Positions 8,020 through 16,000 of a stretch of DNA of 64,000 nucleotides are shown one piece after another. A model generated the notes under the pieces. It was not told the DNA's origin. It did no database searches and worked only from the letters and a program-made list of their open reading frames with translations. A program made the translations under genes and the position numbers. The first letter of the stretch is position 1. Each line of letters opens with the position of its first letter. Source of the DNA: an uncultured Bacilli bacterium (lineage in GTDB: Bacteria > Bacillota_I > Bacilli_A > RF39 > UBA660); assembly GCA_944329425.1 (NCBI GenBank), contig CALVIG010000006.1:1-64000 (forward strand). The letters run 5' to 3'.

Positions 8020-8158
8020 TTATTTAGCGCCAGACCTTTAAATAGGTGACGAGGTTTGTGGTTATCGAAATGTTCGGCGGATGCCACAACGGACTTGTGA
8101 AACGTAAGAAATACTTTAAAAAATAAAATTAAGATTATAACAGAGGGTATTTCACACA
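8020..8158 (+). promoter_or_regulatory. glmS ribozyme (glucosamine-6-phosphate riboswitch)
   Basis: Self-cleaving mRNA leader that uses glucosamine-6-phosphate as cofactor and shuts off glmS. Conserved elements seen in order: AGCGCCAGA at 8026 (cleavage expected between A8026 and G8027), GTGACGAGG at 8046, GGTTATCGAAA, TTCGGCGGATGCC, CGTAAGAAATAC and the distal GAGGGTATTTC, whose GTATTTC pairs with GAAATAC (8108-8114 with 8146-8152). It lies directly upstream of glmS. Confidence 0.95.
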
Positions 8159-8194
8159 GTTGTTTTTATTATACGCAAAAAAAGGAGAAAACAT

Positions 8195-10006
8195 ATGTGT
8201 GGAATAGTTGGCTACGTAGGCAATCAAGGTAATTGTGTACGTGTTTTAATAGACGGTTTAAAGCGTCTAGAATATAGGGGTTATGACTCTGCGGGTATAG
8301 CCTATTTTAATGATGGGAAAGTAAATTTAGTAAAAGAAAGTGGTAAGCTTGAAAATTTATCTAACGTAATAGACGTAGAAAAAAAGTCTAATTTAGGTAT
8401 CGGTCATACCAGGTGGGCAACCCATGGTAAAGCTGATAAATGTAATGCGCACCCTCATAAGATTGGTAAGTTTACCATTGTACATAATGGTATTATAGAA
8501 AATTATAACGTGTTAAAAAATAAATTGATAGAAAAGGGATATAATTTTAGTTCGGAAACAGATACTGAAGTTATTTGTGCTTTATTAGATTATTTATATA
8601 AAACTGATAAAGATATTTTAAAGTGTATTAGAAAGTTAAATGAAATTTTAGATGGTTCATACGCGCTTGGAATTATGTGTGATGATAATCCAGATGAACT
8701 ATATGCTGTTAAGAAGAACAGCCCATTAATAATTGGAATAAATGATGGTGAAAATTACATAGCATCTGATGTTCCTGCAATACTTGATAAAACAAAAAAA
8801 CATATTGTTCTAGAAGATAAAGATTACGCTAAAATAACTAAAGATACCGTTAATGTCTATCATGATGGTAAAGAAAAAAGAGTGGATGTAAAAAGTTTTG
8901 AATTTGATGCATCATCAATTGATAAACAGGGCTATGATCATTTTATGTTAAAAGAAATACATGAGCAACCAGATGTTTTTAAAAAAACTACTAATCCTTA
9001 TTTAAGTGAAGACTTGGATGGTTTAATAGAAAAAATGCCTGATTTTTCTAAGTATAGTAAAATAAGAATCATTGCGTGTGGTAGTGCAACTCACGCTGGT
9101 TTAATTGGAAAACAAATGATAGAAAGGTATGCCAACGTGGAAACTCTGGTGGATACCGCAAGTGAGTTTAGGTATAACAAACAATTTTTAAATGATGATG
9201 AACTGGTTATTGTTGTGTCTCAATCAGGTGAAACGGCTGACACGTTAGAGGCTTTAAAGATTGCAAAGAAAAATGGTAATGATACTTTAGGAATAATTAA
9301 TGAAAAAGGTAGTTCCATAGCAAGGGAAGCTAAAATCGTTTTATATACCGAAGCTGGTAAAGAAATCGCGGTTGCCACTACTAAGGCTTATTCAGCTCAG
9401 GTTGCGATGCTATCTTTAATAGCACTTAACATATCATATTCTAAAAATTTAGTTAATAAAAAAGAAATTGCTGAAATACTAAAAGATGCAAAATCGCTTC
9501 CAACTCACATGGAAGAATTGCTTCAAAACGAAGAAGTATATAAGGAAATAGCAAACCAAATAAAAGAGTATAATGACGTGTTTTTTATCGGAAGAAGTTT
9601 AGATTATGCACTTGCCATGGAAGGCTCTTTAAAACTTAAAGAAATATCTTATACGCATAGTGAGGCTTATGCTGCAGGAGAACTTAAGCATGGAACGATT
9701 TCGTTAATAGAAGAGGGAACACCAGTTGTTGCAATAGTAACTGATGATAACGTAGCTTCTAAAACGATAAGTAACATAAAAGAAGTTAAATCAAGGGGAG
9801 CAAACGTAATATACATTACAAATAGAAATGATGAAGAAGATCAAACTTTTTATGATAGTAAGATAATGGTTCCGAAGGTTAATGATTTATTTTCACCTTT
9901 GCTTACCGTTATACCTCTTCAAATGATTGCGTATGAACTTGCTAAATTAAAAGGTTGCAACATAGATAAACCTAAAAATTTGGCTAAGTCAGTTACGGTT
10001 GAGTAA
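8195..10006 (+). CDS. glmS: Glutamine-fructose-6-phosphate aminotransferase (isomerising)
   Basis: Makes glucosamine-6-phosphate from fructose-6-phosphate and glutamine, the first step to UDP-GlcNAc and peptidoglycan. 603 residues, full length. The N-terminal glutaminase domain opens MCGIVGYVG with the catalytic Cys2 and includes GHTRWATHG. Two SIS domains follow (ACGSATHAG, SQSGETADT; IGRSLDYALAMEGSLKLKE), and the end is KSVTVE. AAAGGAG lies 7 nt before the ATG. Its expression is controlled by the glmS ribozyme just upstream. It feeds the same pathway as the mur and ddl genes further along. Confidence 0.97.
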   Translation: MCGIVGYVGNQGNCVRVLIDGLKRLEYRGYDSAGIAYFNDGKVNLVKESGKLENLSNVIDVEKKSNLGIGHTRWATHGKADKCNAHPHKIGKFTIVHNGIIENYNVLKNKLIEKGYNFSSETDTEVICALLDYLYKTDKDILKCIRKLNEILDGSYALGIMCDDNPDELYAVKKNSPLIIGINDGENYIASDVPAILDKTKKHIVLEDKDYAKITKDTVNVYHDGKEKRVDVKSFEFDASSIDKQGYDHFMLKEIHEQPDVFKKTTNPYLSEDLDGLIEKMPDFSKYSKIRIIACGSATHAGLIGKQMIERYANVETLVDTASEFRYNKQFLNDDELVIVVSQSGETADTLEALKIAKKNGNDTLGIINEKGSSIAREAKIVLYTEAGKEIAVATTKAYSAQVAMLSLIALNISYSKNLVNKKEIAEILKDAKSLPTHMEELLQNEEVYKEIANQIKEYNDVFFIGRSLDYALAMEGSLKLKEISYTHSEAYAAGELKHGTISLIEEGTPVVAIVTDDNVASKTISNIKEVKSRGANVIYITNRNDEEDQTFYDSKIMVPKVNDLFSPLLTVIPLQMIAYELAKLKGCNIDKPKNLAKSVTVE

Positions 10007-10015
10007 TTTAATATA

Positions 10016-10044
10016 TTGACAATTTAGAAAAAAATATATATTAT
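10016..10044 (+). promoter_or_regulatory. Promoter of small RNA 10051-10134
   Basis: Consensus TTGACA (10016-10021), 17 nt, TATTAT (10039-10044). The start would be about 10051, at the foot of the first hairpin. Confidence 0.75.
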
Positions 10045-10050
10045 TATAAT

Positions 10051-10134
10051 AGCGTGATGATATCACGCGATGTACTCTTACGATATAGTTGAGAGTACAA
10101 CCAAAACCCCCTTGGAGCCTTAAGGCTCCTTTTT
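10051..10134 (+). ncRNA. Candidate 84-nt small RNA with C-rich linker
   Basis: Complete transcription unit between glmS and the DUF1292 gene. Hairpin 1 is GCGTGAT-GAT-ATCACGC (10052-10068). Hairpin 2 pairs 10072-10079 with 10091-10098. An unpaired linker with ACCCCCTT follows (10099-10113), then a 6-bp terminator GGAGCC-TTAA-GGCTCC (10114-10129) and TTTTT. There is no usable reading frame. The next gene has its own promoter at 10158, so this is unlikely to be merely its leader. ACCCCCTT is complementary to the ribosome site AAGGGGGT before the gene at 45111. The layout resembles anti-Shine-Dalgarno RNAs such as streptococcal csRNAs or C-rich staphylococcal RNAs, but I do not recognise the sequence. 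Confidence 0.65.
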
Positions 10135-10157
10135 ATTTAATTAATTTGACTAAATGC

Positions 10158-10186
10158 TTGAAAAATAAAGGAAAATTTAGTATAAT
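10158..10186 (+). promoter_or_regulatory. Promoter of the DUF1292 gene
   Basis: TTGAAA (10158-10163), 17 nt, TATAAT (10181-10186), 29 nt before the ATG at 10215, with AAGGAGG between. Confidence 0.75.
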
Positions 10187-10214
10187 TATATCTATAGAAT
10201 AAGGAGGATGGGCA

Positions 10215-10466
10215 ATGAAAGACTTTGAAACTATTAAAATAACTACTTCTGAAGGAAAAGAAATGGAATTAAAGGTCATTACTATTTTGAAAAAACCTAA
10301 CGAGGATAAAAGCTTCCTTTTGTATACTTTTGATGAGAATGCTGAAAACGTTGATATATATGCTTCTGTTATTAAAAATGAAGAAGGAAGCTACGTGCTA
10401 GATTCCATTACCGAAAAAGAAGATTGGGACTTAGTTCAAAAAGCCATTGAAGAATTAGCAGAGTAA
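10215..10466 (+). CDS. DUF1292 family small protein
   Basis: 83-residue acidic cytoplasmic protein of the DUF1292 (YrzB-like) family, function unknown. Typical features are an early ITTSEGKEMELKVI segment, then LLYTFDENAENVDIYASVI and a closing EDWDLVQKAIEEL helix. In Bacilli, relatives sit near yrrL-yrzL and are thought to be small housekeeping proteins. AAGGAGG lies before the ATG. The next gene starts 12 nt after the stop, so the two are probably one transcript. Confidence 0.75.
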   Translation: MKDFETIKITTSEGKEMELKVITILKKPNEDKSFLLYTFDENAENVDIYASVIKNEEGSYVLDSITEKEDWDLVQKAIEELAE

Positions 10467-10478
10467 TAGGAGAATGTT

Positions 10479-12221
10479 ATGAACAAAGATTTGTATAAGA
10501 AAATAAAGGAGAAACTTAATAGTCTTGAAAGCGAGTTAGAAGATCTTAAGGAAGAGGATAAGGAGTCAAAATTAAAAGTGGCTGTAAGTTCTTCACTAGG
10601 AAAAAAGTTGCATGAAACAAAAGATGAAGAAGATAGATTTGCGATAATTTGTGCTTTTTATGAGTATATGAGTTTAAGAGATGTTTTTTCATTTATAGAA
10701 AGTGGTGATTGGGCAAATTTTTTTAGAAATAATCTTTCTAAATACCTTACCATTGATAGAATTGAATTGATTTTTGATGATATTATAGATAATGATAATA
10801 TTGTTAAAACAATATTAAATGTTTGTAATGATGAAGTTAAGAAAAATTTTTATGATTATGCTAAAAAGAAAAATACACTTTACCTAAAAAATGGAGATAA
10901 TAGGTATAAAGATGTTTTTAGTAAGATAGAAGGTGTTTTAGCTAGTCAGGGCTTAGTAAAGAAAAGCGAAGAAGTACCTAATTATAAGTCAAGTAAAGAA
11001 TTCGATAATAGGTCAAACGAAATTACCGCTCAAATAGCAAGACTAAGTCAAGAACAAGAAAAAATAGAAGCAGATAAGGTTAGCAAACGTGATGATTTGT
11101 TTGGTAAAGCTGGTACGGACATTGGTGTCGAGCCAGGTAAATTAATAAAAAAAGTTGGGACCCAAGAATCTCTTGAAGTTGATAATATTGTACTAGACCA
11201 ACGGTTAGTAGATAAAATAGCTTCAAACGAAGCCATAGTAGCTACCAAACCCAAGAATGTTTTTGATAGGATAAAGCAAGAAGCACTTAATGCACTAAGG
11301 CTTAGAAAAACAAAATGTGAAATAAAAGAAATTAATGGAATGAATACTTTAATTTTAAAGGATACTGATAAAACTGCAACTAGTAGTAATGAATACGTAA
11401 GAAAGTTTATGAAATTTTTAAGAAAGAAAAAAGAATTATTTAAGCAATTAGTTAAACCAAGTGCAGAAGTATCACAATCTTTAAAGGCGGTATTTAAAAC
11501 AACAAACGAAAAATTTATATCATCCGTTAAAGATATGGCTAGTAAAGCAAAATCATCATACGGTGAATTAAAAGATAATTTAAGAGAAACGTACGACGAA
11601 AAAAAGAGCGAAGCCAGGGAAAAAGCTAATCAATTAAAGGCTGATATTACCGATTATGGAATTGAGGCAAAGGAAAAAATTGCTGATAAAATGCAAGCTG
11701 CTGCTACTACCGTTAAAGATATGGCTAGTAAAGCAAAATCATCATACGGTGAATTAAAAGATAATTTAAGAGAAACGTACGACGAAAAAAAGAGCGAAGC
11801 CAGGGAAAAAGCTAATCAATTAAAGGCTGATATTACCGATTATGGAATTGAAGCAAAGGAAAAAATTGCTGATAAAATGCAAGCTGCTGCTAGCACCGTT
11901 AAAGATACGGCTAGTGAAGTAAAATCATCATACGGTGAATTAAGAGATAGCTTAAAAGAAGTGTATGATGAGCAGAAAAATGTAGCTAAGGCAAAAACTG
12001 ATGAATTAGTAAGTAGGATTTCTGATTACGGAGTTTCTACAAGAGAAAAAGTGTCAGACAAATTACATGAAGTTGCTGATAGGATTGCTCCAACTAATCC
12101 TAGAGAAACAGTTACTTATATAACAACACCTGATGGTCAAACAAAACGATTAATTGTTAGGGCAGCAACAAAAGCTGGACAAATTCATTCTTTTAAAGAA
12201 GAAAAAACAAGAAAAATGTAG
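10479..12221 (+). CDS. Repeat-containing amphipathic-helix protein
   Basis: 580 residues, no signal peptide, highly charged. Residues 1-345 are helical and unrecognised. From residue 350 there are three consecutive 62-residue repeats (start VKDMASKAKSSYGELK, end KEKIADKMQAAA) with a regular Lys/Glu/Ala pattern like LEA, YtxH-type or apolipoprotein amphipathic helices; the third is divergent. The tail (about 536-580) has TYITTPDGQTKRLIV. The pattern suggests a surface-binding or desiccation/stress-type helix bundle, but that is inference. AGGAG lies 8 nt before the ATG; the gene follows the DUF1292 gene in the same transcript. Confidence 0.75.
   Translation: MNKDLYKKIKEKLNSLESELEDLKEEDKESKLKVAVSSSLGKKLHETKDEEDRFAIICAFYEYMSLRDVFSFIESGDWANFFRNNLSKYLTIDRIELIFDDIIDNDNIVKTILNVCNDEVKKNFYDYAKKKNTLYLKNGDNRYKDVFSKIEGVLASQGLVKKSEEVPNYKSSKEFDNRSNEITAQIARLSQEQEKIEADKVSKRDDLFGKAGTDIGVEPGKLIKKVGTQESLEVDNIVLDQRLVDKIASNEAIVATKPKNVFDRIKQEALNALRLRKTKCEIKEINGMNTLILKDTDKTATSSNEYVRKFMKFLRKKKELFKQLVKPSAEVSQSLKAVFKTTNEKFISSVKDMASKAKSSYGELKDNLRETYDEKKSEAREKANQLKADITDYGIEAKEKIADKMQAAATTVKDMASKAKSSYGELKDNLRETYDEKKSEAREKANQLKADITDYGIEAKEKIADKMQAAASTVKDTASEVKSSYGELRDSLKEVYDEQKNVAKAKTDELVSRISDYGVSTREKVSDKLHEVADRIAPTNPRETVTYITTPDGQTKRLIVRAATKAGQIHSFKEEKTRKM
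11526..11711 (+). repeat. In-frame 186-bp repeat, copy 1
   Basis: Encodes the first 62-residue helical unit. Nearly identical at DNA level to 11712-11897. Confidence 0.9.
11712..11897 (+). repeat. In-frame 186-bp repeat, copy 2
   Basis: Differs from copy 1 at only a few bases (for example GAA for GAG, and a change near the end), so the duplication is recent or maintained by gene conversion. Confidence 0.9.
11898..12083 (+). repeat. In-frame 186-bp repeat, copy 3 (divergent)
   Basis: Same length and phase, but the protein differs at many positions (VKDTASEVKSSYGELRDSLK), so this unit is older than the split of copies 1 and 2. Confidence 0.85.
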
Positions 12222-12271
12222 TAATTTGTATTAAAAAAGATATAGTATTCATAATAATAATGGTGATTGTT

Positions 12272-12679
12272 GTGAAGAAATATCTTTTTTTATTGCTACT
12301 ATTAATTATTTATGTAACGATATCTTTAAAACCAAAAACGGTTAAGGTTTTATCTTATGAAGATAAAACTAAAAGTGGTGTACTACCAGTGGTTATAAGT
12401 TATGAAACTGGTGAAAACTGTAATGATTTAAAGGAATTTTTTGATTTATATAAAGATGAGTATTATGTTTCTTCCTTAAACGTTAATGACAATGAAATTC
12501 CTGTTTCATGTACTAATTTTAATACATGTATAAAACAAGTTTATGAATATTTTGATAATGATTTTGAGGTTAAATATATGGCTACAGGATTTAAAATTAA
12601 CGAAGTACGTTTTCTTGCTTATAAAGAAAACATAAAAGGATATTTATCAGAAAATAGTATTGTTTTTAATACTTGGTAA
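12272..12679 (+). CDS. Small membrane-anchored protein, unknown
   Basis: 135 residues, not recognised. GTG at 12272 is preferred because GGTGAT lies 4-5 nt before it (an ATG at 12260 has no ribosome site). It starts MKKYLFLLLLLIIYVTISLK, a signal anchor or uncleaved signal peptide, followed by an about 110-residue extracellular domain with three Cys (ENCND, VSCTNF, TCIKQV). It stands between the repeat protein and another membrane-anchored Cys-containing protein. Confidence 0.65.
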   Translation: MKKYLFLLLLLIIYVTISLKPKTVKVLSYEDKTKSGVLPVVISYETGENCNDLKEFFDLYKDEYYVSSLNVNDNEIPVSCTNFNTCIKQVYEYFDNDFEVKYMATGFKINEVRFLAYKENIKGYLSENSIVFNTW

Positions 12680-12739
12680 ATATATTGTTTACTTTTTTTT
12701 ATAAAATAGTTATAATTTATTTAGTAGAAGAGGTGGAAA

Positions 12740-13825
12740 ATGAAAAATCTATGGAACTATATTAAGGATAAATCTTATTATTTTTTAGGTGGAACGGTTA
12801 TAATTATTATTTTACTTATTATCATTACTTCGTGTAGTGGTGGTAACGGAAATGATTATGAGGCTATAGAAGAAAAGATGGTAAGTGCTGCTAAAAAGTA
12901 TTACGAAAACAAAAAGGATCATTTACCAAAAGAAGAGGGCAATAGTGTTAAGGTTACCATTTCTTCTTTAGTTGAATCAGAGTTAATGAAAGAAGTAACG
13001 GATCCTAAAGATAGCTCTAATGAGTGCTCCGGTTATGTTGAAGTTACAAAAGTTGATGACGAATATTCTTACGTTCCATTTTTAACTTGTAAGGGTAATT
13101 ATGAACCAGAGTATTTAGTTGATAAGATAAAAAAAGTAAAAACTGATGAGTTAGGGAATGGTGTTTATACCATTGGCAATGAGTATGTATATCGTGGTAG
13201 TGACGTAAATAATTATGTTTCATTTAATGATTTAACGTGGAGAATTATAAAGATTGATGAAAATAATGACATAAAACTTGTTCTAGCAACGCGTACAAGT
13301 GAATCTTATTCTTGGGATACAAAGTATAATCCTGAAAGAGAAGATTACTCTGGTAATACGTCTGATTATTTACTTACTGACATAAGAAAGACACTAAATG
13401 ATTATTATGATCAAACTTTTACAAAAGAAAATAAATCTAAAATTGTTGCGAAAAATTTATGTATTGGTAAATATGCTTTAACTGATCAATTTAGTACTGA
13501 AAAAGAATGTTCTATTATTAAAGAAAACGAAAAAATTGGGTTATTAAATCCAAGTGATTATCAAAATGCAAGCTTAGATTCAAACTGTACTAATTTAGAT
13601 AGTATGTCTTGCGTAAACAGAAACTATCTAGCATCTGAGGATATATATACGTGGACTTTAAACACATCTTCAGAAAACTCTTATAAAGTTATGTATTTAA
13701 ATGAAACAATAGATGAATCTACCGCAAGTAATCAAAGAAGAATTAATCCGGTAATTTATTTATCAAGTAAGGTGATTACGAATGATGGTGATGGTTCATT
13801 GGAAAAACCATACGTAATAAAATAA
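12740..13825 (+). CDS. Membrane-anchored extracellular protein, DUF6273-like
   Basis: 361 residues: a short cytoplasmic head, one membrane segment (about 15-31) ending at SCSGG, then a large outside domain. The C-terminal about 220 residues follow a pattern common in Firmicute envelope proteins annotated DUF6273: YVSFNDLTWRIIKID, IGLLNPSDYQNA, NYLASEDIYTWTL, INPVIYLSSKV, and a closing GDGSLEKPYVI. Several Cys pairs suggest disulfides. The SCSG at the membrane exit could be a lipobox, so lipid anchoring is possible. Function unknown. AGAGGTGG precedes the ATG. Confidence 0.65.
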   Translation: MKNLWNYIKDKSYYFLGGTVIIIILLIIITSCSGGNGNDYEAIEEKMVSAAKKYYENKKDHLPKEEGNSVKVTISSLVESELMKEVTDPKDSSNECSGYVEVTKVDDEYSYVPFLTCKGNYEPEYLVDKIKKVKTDELGNGVYTIGNEYVYRGSDVNNYVSFNDLTWRIIKIDENNDIKLVLATRTSESYSWDTKYNPEREDYSGNTSDYLLTDIRKTLNDYYDQTFTKENKSKIVAKNLCIGKYALTDQFSTEKECSIIKENEKIGLLNPSDYQNASLDSNCTNLDSMSCVNRNYLASEDIYTWTLNTSSENSYKVMYLNETIDESTASNQRRINPVIYLSSKVITNDGDGSLEKPYVIK

Positions 13826-13852
13826 CTTTAGTTTAACTAAAGTTATTTTTTA
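13821..13852. terminator. Bidirectional terminator between convergent genes
   Basis: 11-bp stem (13821-13831 with 13837-13847), TTTAA loop, T-run on the plus side; separates the DUF6273-like gene from mnmL-mnmM. Confidence 0.85.
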
Positions 13853-15284
13853 TTTCAATTAAAAAAGGTGCGTTTTTATTATCGGTATTTTTGTATATTT
13901 GGTAATTTAATTTATTTTTATCCAAGTAATTTATTATTTCTTTAGCTTCTTTTTTCCCTTCCTCATGTGGATAACATGTTACTAATATAATTCCTTTTTT
14001 ATTTAGATAGTTTAGACCATATTTTATTGCTTTAAGCGTACTTTTGTGATTTGTCATTATGTTTTTGTTCCCACCAGGTAAGTATCCAAGGTTAAACATA
14101 ATAACGCTTATTTTTTTTAAATATAAGTTTAAGTATTTTTCTAGATTTTCATGTGAATCATTTATTAATTCTACGTTTTTAACGTTATTTTCTTCTAATA
14201 GTGATTTGGTATTATCAGTAGCTCTTTTTTGTATGTCAAACGCGAATACTTTTTTAGCAAGTCTAGCTAACATCAAAGTATCATTTCCGTTTCCACACGT
14301 AGCATCAATCACTATATCACCAGGTTTAATCATTCTCTCACATATTAATTTACTCCTGTTTAATATGGTTTTATTAAATCCTTGATACGTTCCTCTTTTT
14401 TTAAGTTCTTTATCTATATCATTTAAAACACTTACTTTTTTTAACGTCCAAAGTGGTGCTATTAAATCATCTTTTGCTCCGTCGCCCGTTAAGCGGTGAA
14501 TTACTATGTTATCGTTTAATTCTTCTATTTGATCACACACTATGTTTACGTATTCTTCTTTAGTTAGCAGGTGAAACTTTGTTTTTTTATAATAATTTTC
14601 TAGTTCGGTGTTTCTTAAAACATGAAGCATGTGTATTTTGATCCCATCAATTTTTAATTTGTTTAAATGCCTTATGGTATCAATCATCATTTCTTTCGTT
14701 TCAAAGGGAAGCCCGTTTATGACGTGAATAACTACGTTTATGTTACTTTCTTTTAACCTTTTTACGCATTTATCAAAGCATTCTAAATTATGCCCTCTAT
14801 TTATTAAATTTAACGTTTTATCATGCATGCTTTGAAGACCTAATTCTACTATTAAAAAAGTTCTTTTATTTAAATCTTTTAGGTATTCTAAGCATGCATC
14901 ACTTATTGCATCAGGTCTAGTTCCAATACTTAACCCAACCACGTTTGGAAAAGAAAGTACTTTCTCAAACTTGCTTTTTAAAATACTGACAGGGGCGTAC
15001 GTGTTCGTGTTAGCTTGAAAATACGCAATATACTTAGTGTCTGGCCATTTATTATTTAGTTTTTCTTTTACTTTGTTAAATTGAGTTAGTAAATCATCTT
15101 CTTTATTACCCGCAAAATCTCCAGATCCTTTTGAAGAACAAAAAATACAGCCATGACCGTTTTTGAAGTTAGGGCAAGAAAATCCTCCGTTTAAACTTAC
15201 TTTAAATACCCTGGTTTTAAACCTTTTAGTTAAATCATAATTTAAAGTATGATACATTTTATTATCTAAACTATATTTAAACAT
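13833..15284 (-). CDS. mnmLM: Fused MnmL-MnmM tRNA wobble-uridine modification enzyme
   Basis: Two enzymes in one 483-residue chain. Residues 1 to about 295 are a TIGR01212/YtqA radical-SAM domain with cluster cysteines Cys37, Cys46 and Cys49 (CPNF then GCIFC) and LGLQS and HVINGLPFE segments. Residues about 305-483 are a YtqB-type methyltransferase (IDATCGNGNDTLMLA, FNLGYLPGG, TCYPHEEGKKE). In Bacillus and Streptococcus these are separate neighbouring genes; the radical-SAM protein MnmL and methylase MnmM convert cmnm5(s2)U34 to mnm5(s2)U34 in tRNA. ATG 15284 is taken (GGTGAT 5 nt upstream) rather than the adjacent ATG at 15287. Confidence 0.88.
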   Translation of the reverse strand: MFKYSLDNKMYHTLNYDLTKRFKTRVFKVSLNGGFSCPNFKNGHGCIFCSSKGSGDFAGNKEDDLLTQFNKVKEKLNNKWPDTKYIAYFQANTNTYAPVSILKSKFEKVLSFPNVVGLSIGTRPDAISDACLEYLKDLNKRTFLIVELGLQSMHDKTLNLINRGHNLECFDKCVKRLKESNINVVIHVINGLPFETKEMMIDTIRHLNKLKIDGIKIHMLHVLRNTELENYYKKTKFHLLTKEEYVNIVCDQIEELNDNIVIHRLTGDGAKDDLIAPLWTLKKVSVLNDIDKELKKRGTYQGFNKTILNRSKLICERMIKPGDIVIDATCGNGNDTLMLARLAKKVFAFDIQKRATDNTKSLLEENNVKNVELINDSHENLEKYLNLYLKKISVIMFNLGYLPGGNKNIMTNHKSTLKAIKYGLNYLNKKGIILVTCYPHEEGKKEAKEIINYLDKNKLNYQIYKNTDNKNAPFLIEIKNNFS

Positions 15285-15365
15285 CATACATCACCATTAA
15301 TAAGTATAACAATAAACCTTTATGTGTTGCAAATTATTTTGTGTGATTAATTATTAAAATTGTTC

Positions 15366-15394
15366 TTGAAAATTTGAATTAAATATAATATACT
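15366..15394 (+). promoter_or_regulatory. Promoter of the Leu T-box leader
   Basis: TTGAAA (15366-15371), 17 nt, TATACT (15389-15394). Confidence 0.55.
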
Positions 15395-15400
15395 ATTACT

Positions 15401-15631
15401 AGCAAAGCAAAGATGAAGAGTATTAGGTTAATCATTCTTTTTAAAGAGAGCTTGTGGCTGGTGAAAACAGGCAAAAGAAATTAACTGAACTAGCTTCGGA
15501 GTTGTTATGCGAAATAACAGTAGCATAATACGGATGATTTCGTTATCAATCATTAAAGAGTATACGTTTAGTATAAATTAAGGTGGTACCGTGGACTTTA
15601 AGTTCATCCTTTGTTTAGGATGAACTTTTTT
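15401..15631 (+). promoter_or_regulatory. T-box leader, leucine type
   Basis: tRNA-sensing leader that allows read-through when uncharged tRNA-Leu accumulates. Seen: stem I with the conserved AAAGAGAG and GGCTGGTGAAAACAGGC segments, a specifier region GAA-CTA-GC with CTA (Leu) at 15490-15492, the T-box AAGGTGGTACCGTGG (15580-15594), and a terminator (15600-15610 with 15617-15627) with T-run. It precedes a small membrane protein gene and then leuS, and so should control both. It fills the 360-bp gap between genes. Confidence 0.92.
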
Positions 15632-15644
15632 AATAGGAGGATTT

Positions 15645-15998
15645 ATGGTAGAAGTTGCTAAAGTTTTGTTGGAGTTTATTTTGGTTTTTTTAGTGGTTTA
15701 TTTTGCGTATTACGTTTTTTATTTTAGAAAGCTGAAAAAATATAACAGAAATAAAGCGCCTATAAACATAAAATACTTATTAATTAAGTATAAAATAGAC
15801 GTGGTAAAAATAGGTTATAAAAGATTATTTAAAACTTTGATGCTTTGTGATTCTTTTATTGTTGCTTTTTTATTTAGTATAACAAGAATCGTTAGTAACA
15901 TATACATAAGGTTATTAGTAGCATTTATCTTGGTATTTCCACTATTTGCGGGTATATACCATTTAGTTGCTATGTATTACAAAAAGGAAGGTGAATAA
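15645..15998 (+). CDS. Small membrane protein in the leuS operon
   Basis: 117 residues, unrecognised. An N-terminal membrane segment (about 5-27), a basic cytoplasmic linker (FRKLKKYNRNK then YLLIKYKIDVVKIGYKRLF), and two more hydrophobic segments (about 68-82 and 88-108). TAGGAGG lies 4 nt before the ATG. It sits between the Leu T-box and leuS with only 2 bases to leuS, so it is under leucine-tRNA control. That position is unusual for a membrane protein; no transporter family is evident. Confidence 0.75.
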   Translation: MVEVAKVLLEFILVFLVVYFAYYVFYFRKLKKYNRNKAPINIKYLLIKYKIDVVKIGYKRLFKTLMLCDSFIVAFLFSITRIVSNIYIRLLVAFILVFPLFAGIYHLVAMYYKKEGE

Positions 15999-16000
15999 TT

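Noticed and set aside
11526-12083. Three regularly spaced repeats that might be a CRISPR array
   Set aside because: The units are 186 bp, contiguous and in frame with one long gene; there are no short repeats with unique spacers and no cas genes.
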